In this document: positions 43,827 through 52,574 of the stretch, piece by piece
Position numbering within the stretch: the stretch's first letter is position 1
Layout: each line of letters opens with the position of its first letter
Source: Microbacterium sp. SY138
GTDB taxonomy: Bacteria > Actinomycetota > Actinomycetes > Actinomycetales > Microbacteriaceae
Reading direction: 5' to 3'
Assembly (NCBI RefSeq): GCF_039729145.1
Contig: NZ_CP155793.1
Span: 3,410,001 to 3,474,000 of the forward strand
Length of the DNA stretch: 64,000 nt
The notes under the pieces: model-generated
The model's input: only the letters and a program-made list of their open reading frames with translations
Told to the model about the DNA's origin: nothing
The model's database searches: none
Program-made: the position numbers and the translations under genes

Positions 43827-44220
43827 CGCCGGCCTCCTTCACGAGTCGGATGTCCTCGGCGACGGCCTGCGCCGGGTTCTGGCGGGCGAGCACCTTGCGG
43901 AACTTGAGGATCCCGAGCAGCGCGAACAGCAGCACGGCGAGGATCAGGATGCCGAACACCGCGATCGCGGAGAGCCACACGGGCCACCAGGAGGACAGCC
44001 CGGCGATCGCGAACACGAGGATCACCGGCACGGCCCAGAACAGGAAGAACAGCGCGACGAGGAACCACACGGAACCGATGCCGGCGTCCTTCGAGGTGCG
44101 CGAGATCCACGCCTTCGCGGCGTCGATCTCGGCCTTGACCAGATTCGTGACGAGTTCCGGCAGGTCTCCGAGGAGAGTCAGCAGGCTGTCGTCGGCGCGA
44201 TCGCGGTATCCGCGGGGCAT
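43813..44220 (-). CDS. Phage_holin_3_6-type membrane protein
   Basis: A 135-residue protein with a helical N-terminus (LLTLLGDLPELVTNLVKAEIDAAKAW) and two strong transmembrane helices (about 50-75 and 82-108). This is the layout of the actinobacterial putative actinobacterial holin-X family (PF07332), which despite the name is not a lysis gene here; no phage genes are present. Starts one base after the stop of the upstream gene. Confidence 0.82.
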   Translation of the reverse strand: MPRGYRDRADDSLLTLLGDLPELVTNLVKAEIDAAKAWISRTSKDAGIGSVWFLVALFFLFWAVPVILVFAIAGLSSWWPVWLSAIAVFGILILAVLLFALLGILKFRKVLARQNPAQAVAEDIRLVKEAGDDEF

Positions 44221-44221
44221 G

Positions 44222-44680
44222 TCAGGCGCCGGACTTCTTGGGGGCGGACTTCGCAGCCGGCTTCTTGGCCGCGGGCTTCTTCGCGGCGGGCTTGGCTGCG
44301 GTCTTGGTCGACGTCTTGCTCGACGAGGCATTCGACGACGCGGTGGCCTTCGCGGCTTCGACCGCCTCTTCCGTCGCCTCGGCGAGGTCTTCCGCCGCCT
44401 CGCGTCCGGTGGCGATGGCGGAGTCGAGCCGCTGACCGGGCGTGCCGTTGCCGCTGACCGACTTCGCGACCTTCACGACCCCGGTCCAGAGAGCGCCGGG
44501 GACGGCCGCGGCCTTGTCGCCGACGAAGCCCTTGACCTTGGTGACCTGCTCCTGCACGGGATCGAGGTTCCACACCTTGAGCCACTGCGTCTTGATCTGC
44601 TCGTAGCGCTCACGTCCGGCACGGGCGCCGAGGACGTAGCCCACGCCGAGCCCGACGACGAGTCCGATCTTCCCCTTCAT
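44222..44680 (-). CDS. YtxH-like protein with lysine-alanine-rich tail
   Basis: A 152-residue protein. A short glycine-rich transmembrane segment (IGLVVGLGVGYVLGARAGRERYEQI) is the YtxH-like opening. A helical central part is followed by a histone-like tail of AAKKPAAK repeats (about 125-150), which may bind nucleic acid or the acidic cell wall. First gene of the envelope trio downstream of hemY. Confidence 0.75.
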   Translation of the reverse strand: MKGKIGLVVGLGVGYVLGARAGRERYEQIKTQWLKVWNLDPVQEQVTKVKGFVGDKAAAVPGALWTGVVKVAKSVSGNGTPGQRLDSAIATGREAAEDLAEATEEAVEAAKATASSNASSSKTSTKTAAKPAAKKPAAKKPAAKSAPKKSGA

Positions 44681-44781
44681 GGGGTCTCCTCACCTTGTTC
44701 CGGTAGTCCGGCCAGATTCGCCCGGTTGGGACCGGCCGCAGGCTTTCGCACCCCGCGGCCAGGTACCCAGCGTAACCCCGT

Positions 44782-44797
44782 ATGCCGATTTCGGCAT
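44782..44797. terminator. Hairpin between hemY and the envelope trio
   Basis: ATGCCGA-TT-TCGGCAT is a perfect 7-bp stem with a two-base loop, 46 bases after the hemY stop. It may weaken read-through into the small genes; no U tract follows. Confidence 0.4.
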
Positions 44798-44842
44798 CTA
44801 TGGGTCAGAGGGTTGACACGGAGGGCACTCCCACTCCGACGA

Positions 44843-46444
44843 TCAGTCCCACAACAGGGCGCGTCGCAGACGGTCGGCCTCGTCCCGCGCATCCGGGACC
44901 ACCTGGGCGAGCCCCGTTCCCGCCAGCCAGGCCCCCACCGCGGCCACACCGGGCACCGCCTGGACAGCTGCGCGCGCCGCTGTGCGCCTTTCTCCGGACC
45001 CGATGATCGACGCCGGCTGCGACTGCACGAAGCGCCCACGATGCGAGGCGACGACGGCCGCAGGGCCGATGGCGACGCCGAGCAGGGCGGCGGCTTCTCG
45101 CCGCGCCAGGTCTGCGGCCGCGTCGTCGCTCAGGCCCGCGGTGGCCGCCGGCTCGCCCTGCGCGCCGAACGACACCCGGACGATCTGCCGAGCACCTGCG
45201 GCCTCGCGCACCCAGCCCCACTTCGCCGTCGAGTGGGTGAGCGCCTTGGCGGTGTGGCTGCCCGGGACGGTGAGCACGCCGGTACCGCGGGGCGGGGTGG
45301 CGAGTTCCGGCGCGTCGAGCAGGAGGGTGACGATCTCGATCTCGGGAGAGGCTGCGGCCTCTGTCTTCAGAAGGTCGGGCACCGCCGAGGCGAGGAGTTC
45401 CCGCGCTGCGGATTCGGGGGTCGCGATGATGACGGCGTCGGCGGCGAGCTCCTCGATCACGGGCGGCACGGAATCCTCGACGGCCGCCTGCAGCTCGACC
45501 ACGAGCGCGTCTGCGTCGTCCACGCTCGAGGGAACCTCACGGGTAGGCGCGACCTCGACGTCGACAGTCCAGTCCGCCCCCACCTTGCGCACACGGCGCA
45601 CGCGCACGCCCGTGCGCACGTCGGCGTCGAGCCGCACCAGGTCGGCGGCGAGCGCGTCGACGAGGGTGCTCATTCCTCCGGAGAGTCCCTCCACGGCGGC
45701 TCCCGGTGTCGTAGAGGGGGTCTTCGCTGCTGGCGACTTCGCCCCCGACGCGGCGTGAGAGGCTTTCGCCGCAGCCTCGTCACGGAGCGTCTGCACAGCC
45801 CCCGAGAGGGAGCCGACCCGGGTCAGGGCGGCATTGAGTCCGGGCGCCGCGACATCGATGTCGACGTCGTCGGGAGAGGCGGAGTAGACACCGGTCGTCA
45901 CGGGAGCGACGAGGCGATCCCGCACCTTCGCCCCCATGCGCGAGGCGACGAGCTTGCCGAGGCTGAGCTGGTGGCCGATCGTGAGTGGCGGCCGCACGCG
46001 ATCCAGATAGGCGCGCCAGACGCCGGACCACCCGATGATGCGGCGGACGTCGGGCTGGAAAGGGTTGGCGGGGATGCCGAGGATGCCGCCGGCCGGGAGA
46101 GGTGCCGCGCCCACTCCGGGAATGCCGGCGAGCCATGCGCCGCCGGCCTGCGGGACCACGATGCGGTCGGCCAGTCCCAGCTCCTCGACGAGCGCTCGCA
46201 CGAGGCCACCCCTGGTCGCGTAGCTCTCGGCGCCGGCATCGACGATCACGCCATCCAGATCGACTCGACGGATCGCGCCACCCAGATCGTCGGCAGCCTC
46301 GAGCACGGTGACGCGCATCCCGACCTTGGCGCACTCCCGCGCAGCGACGAGGCCCCCGATGCCGCCTCCGACCACGACGACATGCTTGTCCGCCGCACGG
46401 GCGGCGAGGTCGGACGGCTCGGCAGCGGAGGGCTCAGGGCTCAT
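44843..46444 (-). CDS. hemY: Coproporphyrinogen III/protoporphyrinogen oxidase
   Basis: A 533-residue FAD enzyme (also named CgoX or HemG in annotation). The dinucleotide motif VVVVGGGIGGLVAARE is at about 21-36 and VLEAADDLGGAIRRV follows; the C-terminal FAD segment is VAAVGAWLAGTGLAQVV. Given HemQ in the same cluster, it most likely oxidises coproporphyrinogen III to coproporphyrin III. An insertion of about 40 residues rich in Ala/Lys/Ser (near 210-250) is longer than usual. Confidence 0.93.
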   Translation of the reverse strand: MSPEPSAAEPSDLAARAADKHVVVVGGGIGGLVAARECAKVGMRVTVLEAADDLGGAIRRVDLDGVIVDAGAESYATRGGLVRALVEELGLADRIVVPQAGGAWLAGIPGVGAAPLPAGGILGIPANPFQPDVRRIIGWSGVWRAYLDRVRPPLTIGHQLSLGKLVASRMGAKVRDRLVAPVTTGVYSASPDDVDIDVAAPGLNAALTRVGSLSGAVQTLRDEAAAKASHAASGAKSPAAKTPSTTPGAAVEGLSGGMSTLVDALAADLVRLDADVRTGVRVRRVRKVGADWTVDVEVAPTREVPSSVDDADALVVELQAAVEDSVPPVIEELAADAVIIATPESAARELLASAVPDLLKTEAAASPEIEIVTLLLDAPELATPPRGTGVLTVPGSHTAKALTHSTAKWGWVREAAGARQIVRVSFGAQGEPAATAGLSDDAAADLARREAAALLGVAIGPAAVVASHRGRFVQSQPASIIGSGERRTAARAAVQAVPGVAAVGAWLAGTGLAQVVPDARDEADRLRRALLWD

Positions 46445-46490
46445 GCGTCAATTCTCGCACCGGGCCGGTCGGGCCCCGGCGACGGACGAT

Positions 46491-46823
46491 TCACGCCTCG
46501 ACGGGCTCCGACGCACCGCGCCCGCGCTTGCGCACCTCGCGCAGCACGATCTGCTCAGGGCACACCGTGGAGAGGAAGTCGCCGACCGAGAGAGCCAGGC
46601 GCTCGCCGACGAGGGAGTAGAGGATGCGATTGGCGTCGCGGCGCTCGCTGATGAGTCCGGCCTGGCGGAGCACGCTCAGATGACGGGAGATGGTCGGGCC
46701 GCTCGCGGAGAAGCGCGACGCGATCTCGCCGGCCGCGAGCTCACCGTCTTTCAGGTCCTGCAGGATCTGGCGCCGCGTAGGGTGCGCCAGCGCTGCGAAG
46801 ATGTCGGTCGCGCTGTCTGCCAT
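46491..46823 (-). CDS. ArsR-family regulator
   Basis: A 110-residue winged-helix repressor: IFAALAHPTRRQILQDLKDGELAAGEIASRF, then SGPTISRHLSVLRQAGLISERRDANRILYSL. No metal-binding Cys pair (ELCVCDL type) is present, so it is of the non-metal ArsR kind. It diverges from the epimerase gene, with an operator-like repeat between, and interrupts the haem cluster. Confidence 0.9.
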   Translation of the reverse strand: MADSATDIFAALAHPTRRQILQDLKDGELAAGEIASRFSASGPTISRHLSVLRQAGLISERRDANRILYSLVGERLALSVGDFLSTVCPEQIVLREVRKRGRGASEPVEA

Positions 46824-46833
46824 GGTTGCAATA

Positions 46834-46847
46834 TAGCACCTTTGCTA
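46834..46847. promoter_or_regulatory. Predicted ArsR operator
   Basis: TAGCA-CCTT-TGCTA is an inverted repeat in the AT-rich 67-bp gap between the divergent arsR and epimerase genes; related TAGC/GCTA pieces follow at 46857-46871. Confidence 0.55.
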
Positions 46848-46890
46848 GATAGCGTTTAGCCGAGTAGCTAATGAGCGAAGGAGAGGCATC

Positions 46891-47794
46891 ATGCGAGTTG
46901 CCATCACGGGCGGTACCGGTTTCGTCGGCAGGAACCTCGCCGAACGTCTCGACGATGCGGTCGTCGTCTCCCGTCGAAACGGCGTCGACATCACCGACGT
47001 CGACGCGCTGGCCTCCGCGTTCGAGGGGTGCGACGCCGTCGCGCACTGCGCCGGGATCAACCGCGAGATCGGAGAGCAGACCTTCCGTCGCGTGCACGTC
47101 GACGGCACGAGAGCCGTCGTGGAGGCCGCTCGCCGCGCGGGGGTGCAGCGCATCGTCCTCGTCAGCTTCCTCCGGGCACGCCCCGACTGCGGGTCCGGCT
47201 ATCACGAGTCGAAGTGGGAGGCGGAGCAGATCGTGCGCGCCTCCGGCATCCCGCACACGATCCTCAAGTCCGGCATGATCTACGGCCCCGGCGACCACAT
47301 GATCGACCACGTGACCAAGGCGGTGCGGACCCTGCCGTTCTTCTGGACCGTCGGATATCGCGAGCGCACGGCACGGCCGGTACCGGTCGAGGATGCGGTC
47401 GATGTACTCGTCGCCGCTCTCGAGGGCCGCATCGAGGAACCGACGATCGCCGTCATGGGGGGCCGACGAGATCACGCTCGGCGAGGCCATCCGCCGCATC
47501 GCCCGCGTCGCCGGACGCCGACCCGCCTTCGTCCCCGTGCCGACATGGATGGTGCGCGCGCTGGCGCAGGTGACGGAGTGGACCATGGTCGTGCCGCTCG
47601 TCGCGAAGGCCCAGGCGCGGATGCTCGCCGAAGGCGTGAGCGAACCCGCGCCGTTCGCTCCGGAAGCACCCCTCGGGATCCGGCCGTCACGCCCGTTCGA
47701 CGATGCGCGCATCCGCGAAGCACTTCCGCAGGGACGCTTCACCCTCGACGACCTGCGGATCACGCACCGCCTGCAGCCGGCACGGAGGGCCTGA
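46891..47794 (+). pseudogene. NAD(P)-dependent epimerase/NmrA-like gene with frameshift in a G run
   Basis: An SDR-extended protein: VAITGGTGFVGRNLAERL at the N-terminus, CAGIN, SGYHESKWEAEQIVRASGIPHTILKSGMIYGPGDHM, near the NDUFA9-like/NmrA group. The frame is intact to MGG at 47455-47463, where six G occur. With five G the reading becomes IAVMGADEITLGEAIRRIARVAG and continues to the stop at 47794, giving 300 residues. As it stands the first frame continues into antisense of hemE (to 48120) and loses the C-terminal domain. Sequencing error, decay or slippage are all possible. GGAGAGG precedes the ATG. Divergent arsR probably represses it. Confidence 0.82.
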
Positions 47795-47796
47795 GG

Positions 47797-48819
47797 TCAG
47801 ATCGTGTGCGCCAGCTCGACGATGCGGGTGAGCTGGTCGGGATCGGTCTCCGGAGGAACGCCGTGGCCGAGGTTGAGGATGTGGGCTCGCGCCGCACGGC
47901 CGCGCTCGACGACGTCGCGCACGTGGGCCTCGAGCACCGGCCACGGGGCTGCGAGGAGCGCCGGGTCGATGTTGCCCTGCACCGTGACATCCGGTCCGAG
48001 GATCGCGGCCGCTTCGTCGAGCGGCTGGCGCCAGTCGACTCCCACCCCGTCGGCCGCACCGTCGAGGCGCATATCGGCGAGGAACGGGCCGGTGCCGACG
48101 CCGAAGTGGATCGTCGGTAGACCGATGCCTGCAAGCGCCGCGTGCGAATGCGGGGCGACGAAGGCGCGGTAGTCGGCGGTGCTGAGGGATCCTGCCCAGC
48201 TGTCGAAGAGCTGGACGACCGAGGCTCCGGCGTCGCGCTGCGTCTCGAGGAAGCGGCGCGAGACCTTGGCGAGCCAGCCAGCCAGACGGTTCCACGAATC
48301 CGGGTCGGAGTGCATCATCGCCCTGGCCCGCAGGTGCTCCTTGGAGGGACCGCCCTCGACGAGATAGGCCGCGAGCGTGAAGGGCGCGCCCGCGAACCCG
48401 ATCAGCGGGGTGTCGCCCAGTTCCGCCGTGACGAGACGGACCGCTTCGGCGATGGCCGTGCCGTCCAGGCCGTCCGGGTCGATCGCGGTGATGCGCTCGA
48501 CGTCGGCTGCCGTACGCACCGGGTTCGCGAACACCGGGCCGCGACCGGGCTCGATCTCGACATCGACGCCGGCGAGGCGCAGCGGGATCACGATGTCGCT
48601 GAAGAACACGGCCGCATCGACCCCGTGGCGACGCACCGGCTGCAGCGTGATCTCGGCGGCGAGGTCAGGGGTGAGGCAGGCATCGAGCATCCTGGTTCCG
48701 ACGCGCAGCTCGCGGTACTCGGGCAACGACCGGCCGGCCTGTCGCATGAACCACACCGGAGGGTGGGCAGGACGGTCGCCGGCGAGGGCGCGCAGGAGCG
48801 GGGCGTCGGAGAGGGCCAT
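47797..48819 (-). CDS. hemE: Uroporphyrinogen decarboxylase
   Basis: A 340-residue TIM-barrel enzyme converting uroporphyrinogen III to coproporphyrinogen III. Both signatures are present: [18 protein letters not shown] and [19 protein letters not shown] at 48819 has GGAGG about 9 bases upstream. It is convergent with the epimerase gene (2-base gap) and divergent from hemA. Its usual partner hemY is displaced by the arsR/epimerase pair. Confidence 0.97.
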   Translation of the reverse strand: MALSDAPLLRALAGDRPAHPPVWFMRQAGRSLPEYRELRVGTRMLDACLTPDLAAEITLQPVRRHGVDAAVFFSDIVIPLRLAGVDVEIEPGRGPVFANPVRTAADVERITAIDPDGLDGTAIAEAVRLVTAELGDTPLIGFAGAPFTLAAYLVEGGPSKEHLRARAMMHSDPDSWNRLAGWLAKVSRRFLETQRDAGASVVQLFDSWAGSLSTADYRAFVAPHSHAALAGIGLPTIHFGVGTGPFLADMRLDGAADGVGVDWRQPLDEAAAILGPDVTVQGNIDPALLAAPWPVLEAHVRDVVERGRAARAHILNLGHGVPPETDPDQLTRIVELAHTI

Positions 48820-48894
48820 GCGTCCATCCTCCCATCCGCGCCTTATGGAGCCGCCGAGTTCGAAGGGTCGGACCCTCGCCCGCAGACGCTCCGG

Positions 48895-48900
48895 TACAAT
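48895..48900 (+). promoter_or_regulatory. -10 element of a leaderless hemA promoter
   Basis: TACAAT lies 6 bases before the GTG start of hemA, which places the transcription start at or next to the start codon. A dyad AGGGTC-G-GACCCT (48864-48876) sits where the -35 region would be and may bind a regulator. No ribosome binding site is present. Confidence 0.6.
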
Positions 48901-48906
48901 CGATCT

Positions 48907-50202
48907 GTGCTGCTGTGTGTGACGGCGAGTCACAAGACCGCCTCCTTCGAATTGCTCGAACGCCTGAGCCGCACCCCCGACGACGTCGCTCCCACCATCG
49001 TGGGCATGACGCCGTGCGTGCAGGGTGCGGTCGTCCTGGCGACGTGCAATCGGTTCGAGGCGTACGTGGAAATGGACGAACCGGTCACCGCCGCCGGCGC
49101 CATCGGCGTCGAGGCCGTGATCGAGGCGGTCGAGTCCGCGACCGGCATCTCCGCCGCCGACCTCGACGGCGCCTACACCGTGCACTCGGGTCGACGCGTT
49201 GCCGAGCACCTCTTCTCCGTCGCCTCCGGCCTCGAATCCGTCGTCTCCGGCGAGGGCGAGATCGCCGGCCAGGTGCGCCGCGCCCTCAAGTCGGCCCGCA
49301 AGGACGGCACCACCTCACCCGAGCTCGAGCGCCTGTTCCAGCGCGCCAGCCAGGCACAGCGCAAGGTCAAGAACGTCACCGCCCTCGGTCGTGCCGGCCG
49401 CTCGCTCGTGCGCCTCGCGCTCGAACTCGCCGACAGCCGCATCGCGGACTGGTCCGCCGAGCGCGTGCTTCTGGTCGGCACCGGCGCCTACGCCGCGGTC
49501 ACTCTCGCCACGCTCCGCGAGCGCGGCGCCGTGAACATCTCGGTGTACTCGCCCTCCGGCCGCGCCGAGGTCTTCGCCGCGAAGCACGGCATCCGTCCGA
49601 TCACCGCCGACGAGTACGCCCGTACCGCCGCACACTCGAGCCTGCTCATCACCTGTACCACGGCCACGGAGCCCGTGCTCGGCCCCGAGCATCTGCAGCT
49701 GCCGACAGGTCCCGCCGCAGCCGGCTGCCCCGTGGGCGCGCACAGCCAGCTGGTGGTCGATCTGGGCATGCCGCGCAACGTCGACCCCGCCGTCGCCTCC
49801 CTCGAGGGCGTCGCACTGCTCGACCTCGAGACCATCCGCCTGCACGCACCGCTCGAAGAACTGCAGGCGACGGATGCCGCTCGCAGCGTCGTCCGCGAAG
49901 CCGCAGAGACCTTCCATGTCGTGGGCGCGCGTCAGAGCGTGACCCCGTCGGTCGTGGCCTTCCGCTCGCACATCTTCGAGCTGCTCGAGCGCGAGATCGA
50001 TCGCGCCCGTGCCCGCGGCGACGAGGACGGAAAGGTCGAACAGGCCCTGCGTCACCTCTCCGGCGTGCTGCTGCACACTCCGACCGTGCGCGCTCACGAG
50101 CTCGCCGCGGCGGGTCGTGCCGACGAGTTCACCGCGGCACTGGCCGCGCTCTACGGCATCGCACCCGAGGCTGAGTCGTCGGAGGACGCCGCCACCGCCT
50201 GA
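48907..50202 (+). CDS. hemA: Glutamyl-tRNA reductase
   Basis: A 431-residue NADPH enzyme that commits glutamyl-tRNA to tetrapyrrole synthesis. Catalytic C47 is in [23 protein letters not shown] and [14 protein letters not shown] (NADPH domain) follow, with a C-terminal dimerisation helix. The usual SCNRTE reads TCNRFE here. GTG at 48907 fits a leaderless mRNA. Divergent from hemE, so the two first-committed functions can share control. Confidence 0.95.
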   Translation: MLLCVTASHKTASFELLERLSRTPDDVAPTIVGMTPCVQGAVVLATCNRFEAYVEMDEPVTAAGAIGVEAVIEAVESATGISAADLDGAYTVHSGRRVAEHLFSVASGLESVVSGEGEIAGQVRRALKSARKDGTTSPELERLFQRASQAQRKVKNVTALGRAGRSLVRLALELADSRIADWSAERVLLVGTGAYAAVTLATLRERGAVNISVYSPSGRAEVFAAKHGIRPITADEYARTAAHSSLLITCTTATEPVLGPEHLQLPTGPAAAGCPVGAHSQLVVDLGMPRNVDPAVASLEGVALLDLETIRLHAPLEELQATDAARSVVREAAETFHVVGARQSVTPSVVAFRSHIFELLEREIDRARARGDEDGKVEQALRHLSGVLLHTPTVRAHELAAAGRADEFTAALAALYGIAPEAESSEDAATA

Positions 50203-50233
50203 CACGCGCACGCGTGGGTGGGACACTGGAGGC

Positions 50234-50806
50234 ATGGCCCTTCACATCACCGGAGACACCGCCGCCGACGAGCTGCTGACCGACAATCCGCTCGCCCTCC
50301 TCGTGGGGATGCTGCTCGACCAGCAGGTTCCGATGGAGACCGCGTTCGCCGGTCCGCTCAAGATCGAGCAGCGCACCGGAGCAGCCGACGCCGCGACGAT
50401 CGCCGGCATGGCACCGGACGAGTTCCTCGAGGCGTTCAAGCAGACTCCGGCCGTGCACCGTTTCCCCGGGTCCATGGCGACACGCGTGCAGACACTGTGC
50501 CAGACCCTCGTCGACGACTGGGACGGCGACGCCGCCACGCTGTGGACCGAAGGGGACCCGTCGGGGCCCGAGGTGCTGAAGCGACTGAAAGCCCTTCCCG
50601 GCTTCGGAGAGCAGAAGGCCAAGATCTTCCTCGCCCTCCTCGGCAAGCAGTACGGCTTCACGGGCGAGGGGTGGCGTGAGGCCTCCGCTCCCTATGGTGA
50701 GGACGGGTCGTACCGCAGCGTCGCCGACATCGTCTCGCCGGACTCGCTCGCGAAGGTGCGCGAGCACAAGAAGGCCATGAAGGCTGCGGCGAAGGCCTCG
50801 AAGTGA
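50234..50806 (+). CDS. HhH-GPD-type base-excision repair protein
   Basis: A 190-residue protein with the helix-hairpin-helix LPGFGEQKAKIFLALLGKQYG near 118-138, as in Nth/MutY-like glycosylases. LVGMLLDQQVPMETAFAGP is the usual N-terminal helix of this short family. It lacks iron-sulfur cysteines. GGAGG abuts the ATG by one base. Coupled to the DUF1801 gene by overlap. Confidence 0.85.
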   Translation: MALHITGDTAADELLTDNPLALLVGMLLDQQVPMETAFAGPLKIEQRTGAADAATIAGMAPDEFLEAFKQTPAVHRFPGSMATRVQTLCQTLVDDWDGDAATLWTEGDPSGPEVLKRLKALPGFGEQKAKIFLALLGKQYGFTGEGWREASAPYGEDGSYRSVADIVSPDSLAKVREHKKAMKAAAKASK

Positions 50807-51228
50807 AACCCACGGGGGACGACGTCGCAGGGCTCATCGCCCGCTCCTCCCCCGCGGTCCGCCGCCGGGACGCCGAGACCCTGACCGCGCTCATGCAGGA
50901 GATCACCGGACGCGAACCGCAGACCTGGGGCACGATCATCGGGTTCGGATCCTGCCACTACCGCTACCCCACCGGCACCGAGGGCGACAGCGGACTGCTC
51001 GGCTTCGCCCCGCGCAAGGCTGCCACCACGATCTACCTGTTCGACGGCGTCGCCGCGCACAGCGAGGCCCTCGCGAAGCTCGGCCCGCACACCACCGGCG
51101 TCGGCTGCCTCTACATCAAGGACCTGGAGCAGATCGACCTCGACGTGCTGCGCGGCATCCTGGAGCGCTCACTGGCCTGGGTCGAGGCGGGTGGCACCCC
51201 CGAGGTGCAGCTCACCGTCACGGGCTGA
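50803..51228 (+). CDS. DUF1801 domain protein
   Basis: A 141-residue protein of the DUF1801 family: LMQEITGREPQTWGTIIGFGSCHYRY, FAPRKAATTIYLFDG and VGCLYIKDLEQID are its conserved segments. Function unknown. The GTG start overlaps the previous stop (GTGA). Followed by a nested palindromic element. Confidence 0.88.
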   Translation: MKPTGDDVAGLIARSSPAVRRRDAETLTALMQEITGREPQTWGTIIGFGSCHYRYPTGTEGDSGLLGFAPRKAATTIYLFDGVAAHSEALAKLGPHTTGVGCLYIKDLEQIDLDVLRGILERSLAWVEAGGTPEVQLTVTG

Positions 51229-51264
51229 GTCGCGTCGCGAGCATGCTCGCAGGGTTCGAGGTTC

Positions 51265-51339
51265 GAGACCCATGCTGCGCGCCGAGACCCATCCGCAGCA
51301 GCGTCTGCGCGGATGGGTCTCGGCGAGGAGCGTGGGTCT
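51265..51339. repeat. Nested palindromic element, second copy
   Basis: A perfect 17-bp stem pairs 51280-51296 (CGCCGAGACCCATCCGC) with 51309-51325. An outer 11-bp arm, AGACCCATGCT at about 51265-51275, pairs with AGCGTGGGTCT at 51329-51339 with one mismatch. Same nested plan and core (GAGACCCA) as 7660-7743, again between convergent genes. Confidence 0.75.
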
Positions 51340-51357
51340 GGCCCGACGTGACAGGAG

Positions 51358-52506
51358 TCAGGCCTGAGCGGCGAAGAAGGTGCGGATGTCGCCGGCGAGC
51401 AGGTCGGGGCGCTCCAGAGCGGCGAAGTGCCCGCCCTCGTCGAAGCGGCTCCAGTGCACGATGTTGGAGTTGTCGCGTTCGGCGAAGACCCGGATCGTCT
51501 GGAAGTCGTCGGCGAAGACCGCGACTCCGGTGCGCGCGGCGTTGATGCGCGGCTCGGCGCCTTCGGCCGCGGCGTCGGCCCTGGCGTTCTCCAGGTAGCT
51601 GCGGCTCATGCCGGATGCCGCGTTCGCGAACCAGTTCACGCTGACCTCGAGCAGGATCTTCTCCAGCGGTACGAGGGAGGTGCCGTTGCCGAACGAGTTG
51701 AACAGCTCGCTGTAAGCCAGCAGCCCGACCGGGGAGTCGCTGATCCCCACCGACACGGTCTGCGGGCGCGAGGAGTTCATCGCGTTGTACCCGCCGACCG
51801 ACTGGAACCACTGCATGTGCTCGAGGCCGGCGTAGTCCGCGGGCTCCAGCCTCTCGAACTCCGCCGGGTCACCGGAGGGGAACGAGAACAGCTGCAGCAC
51901 GTGCAGTCCGAGGAAACCCTCCGGGTTCAGCAGTCCCAGCTCGCGCGCCACCATGGCGCCGTTGTCCGAGCCGTGGATGCCGTAGCTGTCGTAGCCGAGC
52001 CCGCGCATCAGCCGGTCGTAGGCCTGGGCGACCCGGGCGGTCGTCCACCCCGCAGAGGCGAGCGGCTGCGAGAAGCCGTACCCCGGCGCATCCGGGATGA
52101 CGACGTCGAACGCGTCTTCCGCGCGGCCGCCGTGCGCCACCGGGTCGACGAGACGGTCGATCACGTCGAGGTAGTCGACCGCCGAACCGGGGTAGGTGTG
52201 CGCGAGCAGCAGCGGCGTCGCGCTCTCGTGAGCCGACCGCACGTGGATGAAGTGGATCGTCTGGCCGTCGATCTCGGTGGCGAAGTGCGGAACGGCGTTG
52301 ATCTGCTCCTGAGCAGCAGCCCAGTCGAAGTCGCGCCAGGCGGCGATGGCCTCGCGCAGGTAGGAGTTGGGGGTGCCGGCATCCCAGTCATCCGTCGGCG
52401 ACGGCTGCGGAAGACGGGTGCGGGCGAGGCGATCCTGGAGATCGGCGACCTCGGCGGCGGGGACCGAGACGGTGAAGGGGCGGAACGTGAGCGTCGTGTT
52501 TTCCAT
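51358..52506 (-). CDS. Epoxide hydrolase family alpha/beta hydrolase
   Basis: A 382-residue protein with the EHN N-terminal domain (FTVSVPAAEVADLQDRLARTRLPQ) and an alpha/beta hydrolase core: HTYPGSAVDYL oxyanion region, nucleophile Asp in HGSDNGAMVA and the terminal His in DEGGHFAALERP. It resembles microsomal-type epoxide hydrolases. ATG at 52506 is used; the upstream ATG at 52527 lies inside an operator-like repeat. Divergent from a WYL regulator that likely controls it. Confidence 0.9.
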   Translation of the reverse strand: MENTTLTFRPFTVSVPAAEVADLQDRLARTRLPQPSPTDDWDAGTPNSYLREAIAAWRDFDWAAAQEQINAVPHFATEIDGQTIHFIHVRSAHESATPLLLAHTYPGSAVDYLDVIDRLVDPVAHGGRAEDAFDVVIPDAPGYGFSQPLASAGWTTARVAQAYDRLMRGLGYDSYGIHGSDNGAMVARELGLLNPEGFLGLHVLQLFSFPSGDPAEFERLEPADYAGLEHMQWFQSVGGYNAMNSSRPQTVSVGISDSPVGLLAYSELFNSFGNGTSLVPLEKILLEVSVNWFANAASGMSRSYLENARADAAAEGAEPRINAARTGVAVFADDFQTIRVFAERDNSNIVHWSRFDEGGHFAALERPDLLAGDIRTFFAAQA

Positions 52507-52524
52507 ATCTCGAAGGTACGAGGG

Positions 52525-52549
52525 CATTAGGTTGGATCCGTTCCTAATG
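52525..52549. promoter_or_regulatory. Predicted operator between epoxide hydrolase and WYL regulator
   Basis: CATTAGG, 11 bases, CCTAATG form an exact inverted repeat in the 68-bp divergent gap. Confidence 0.55.
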
Positions 52550-52574
52550 GATGAAGAACTTTCGAGGAGCTCTC

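Noticed and set aside
43813..44220. Holin-like gene considered as a sign of a prophage
   Set aside because: No integrase, terminase, capsid or lysin genes are nearby, and the PF07332-type family is widespread in actinobacterial chromosomes.
43850..46651. A 933-codon plus-strand open frame across the hemY and envelope-trio region
   Set aside because: It is antisense to hemY and three recognised genes, has low-complexity His/Arg/Gly-rich translation and no family features; long antisense frames are expected at this GC content.
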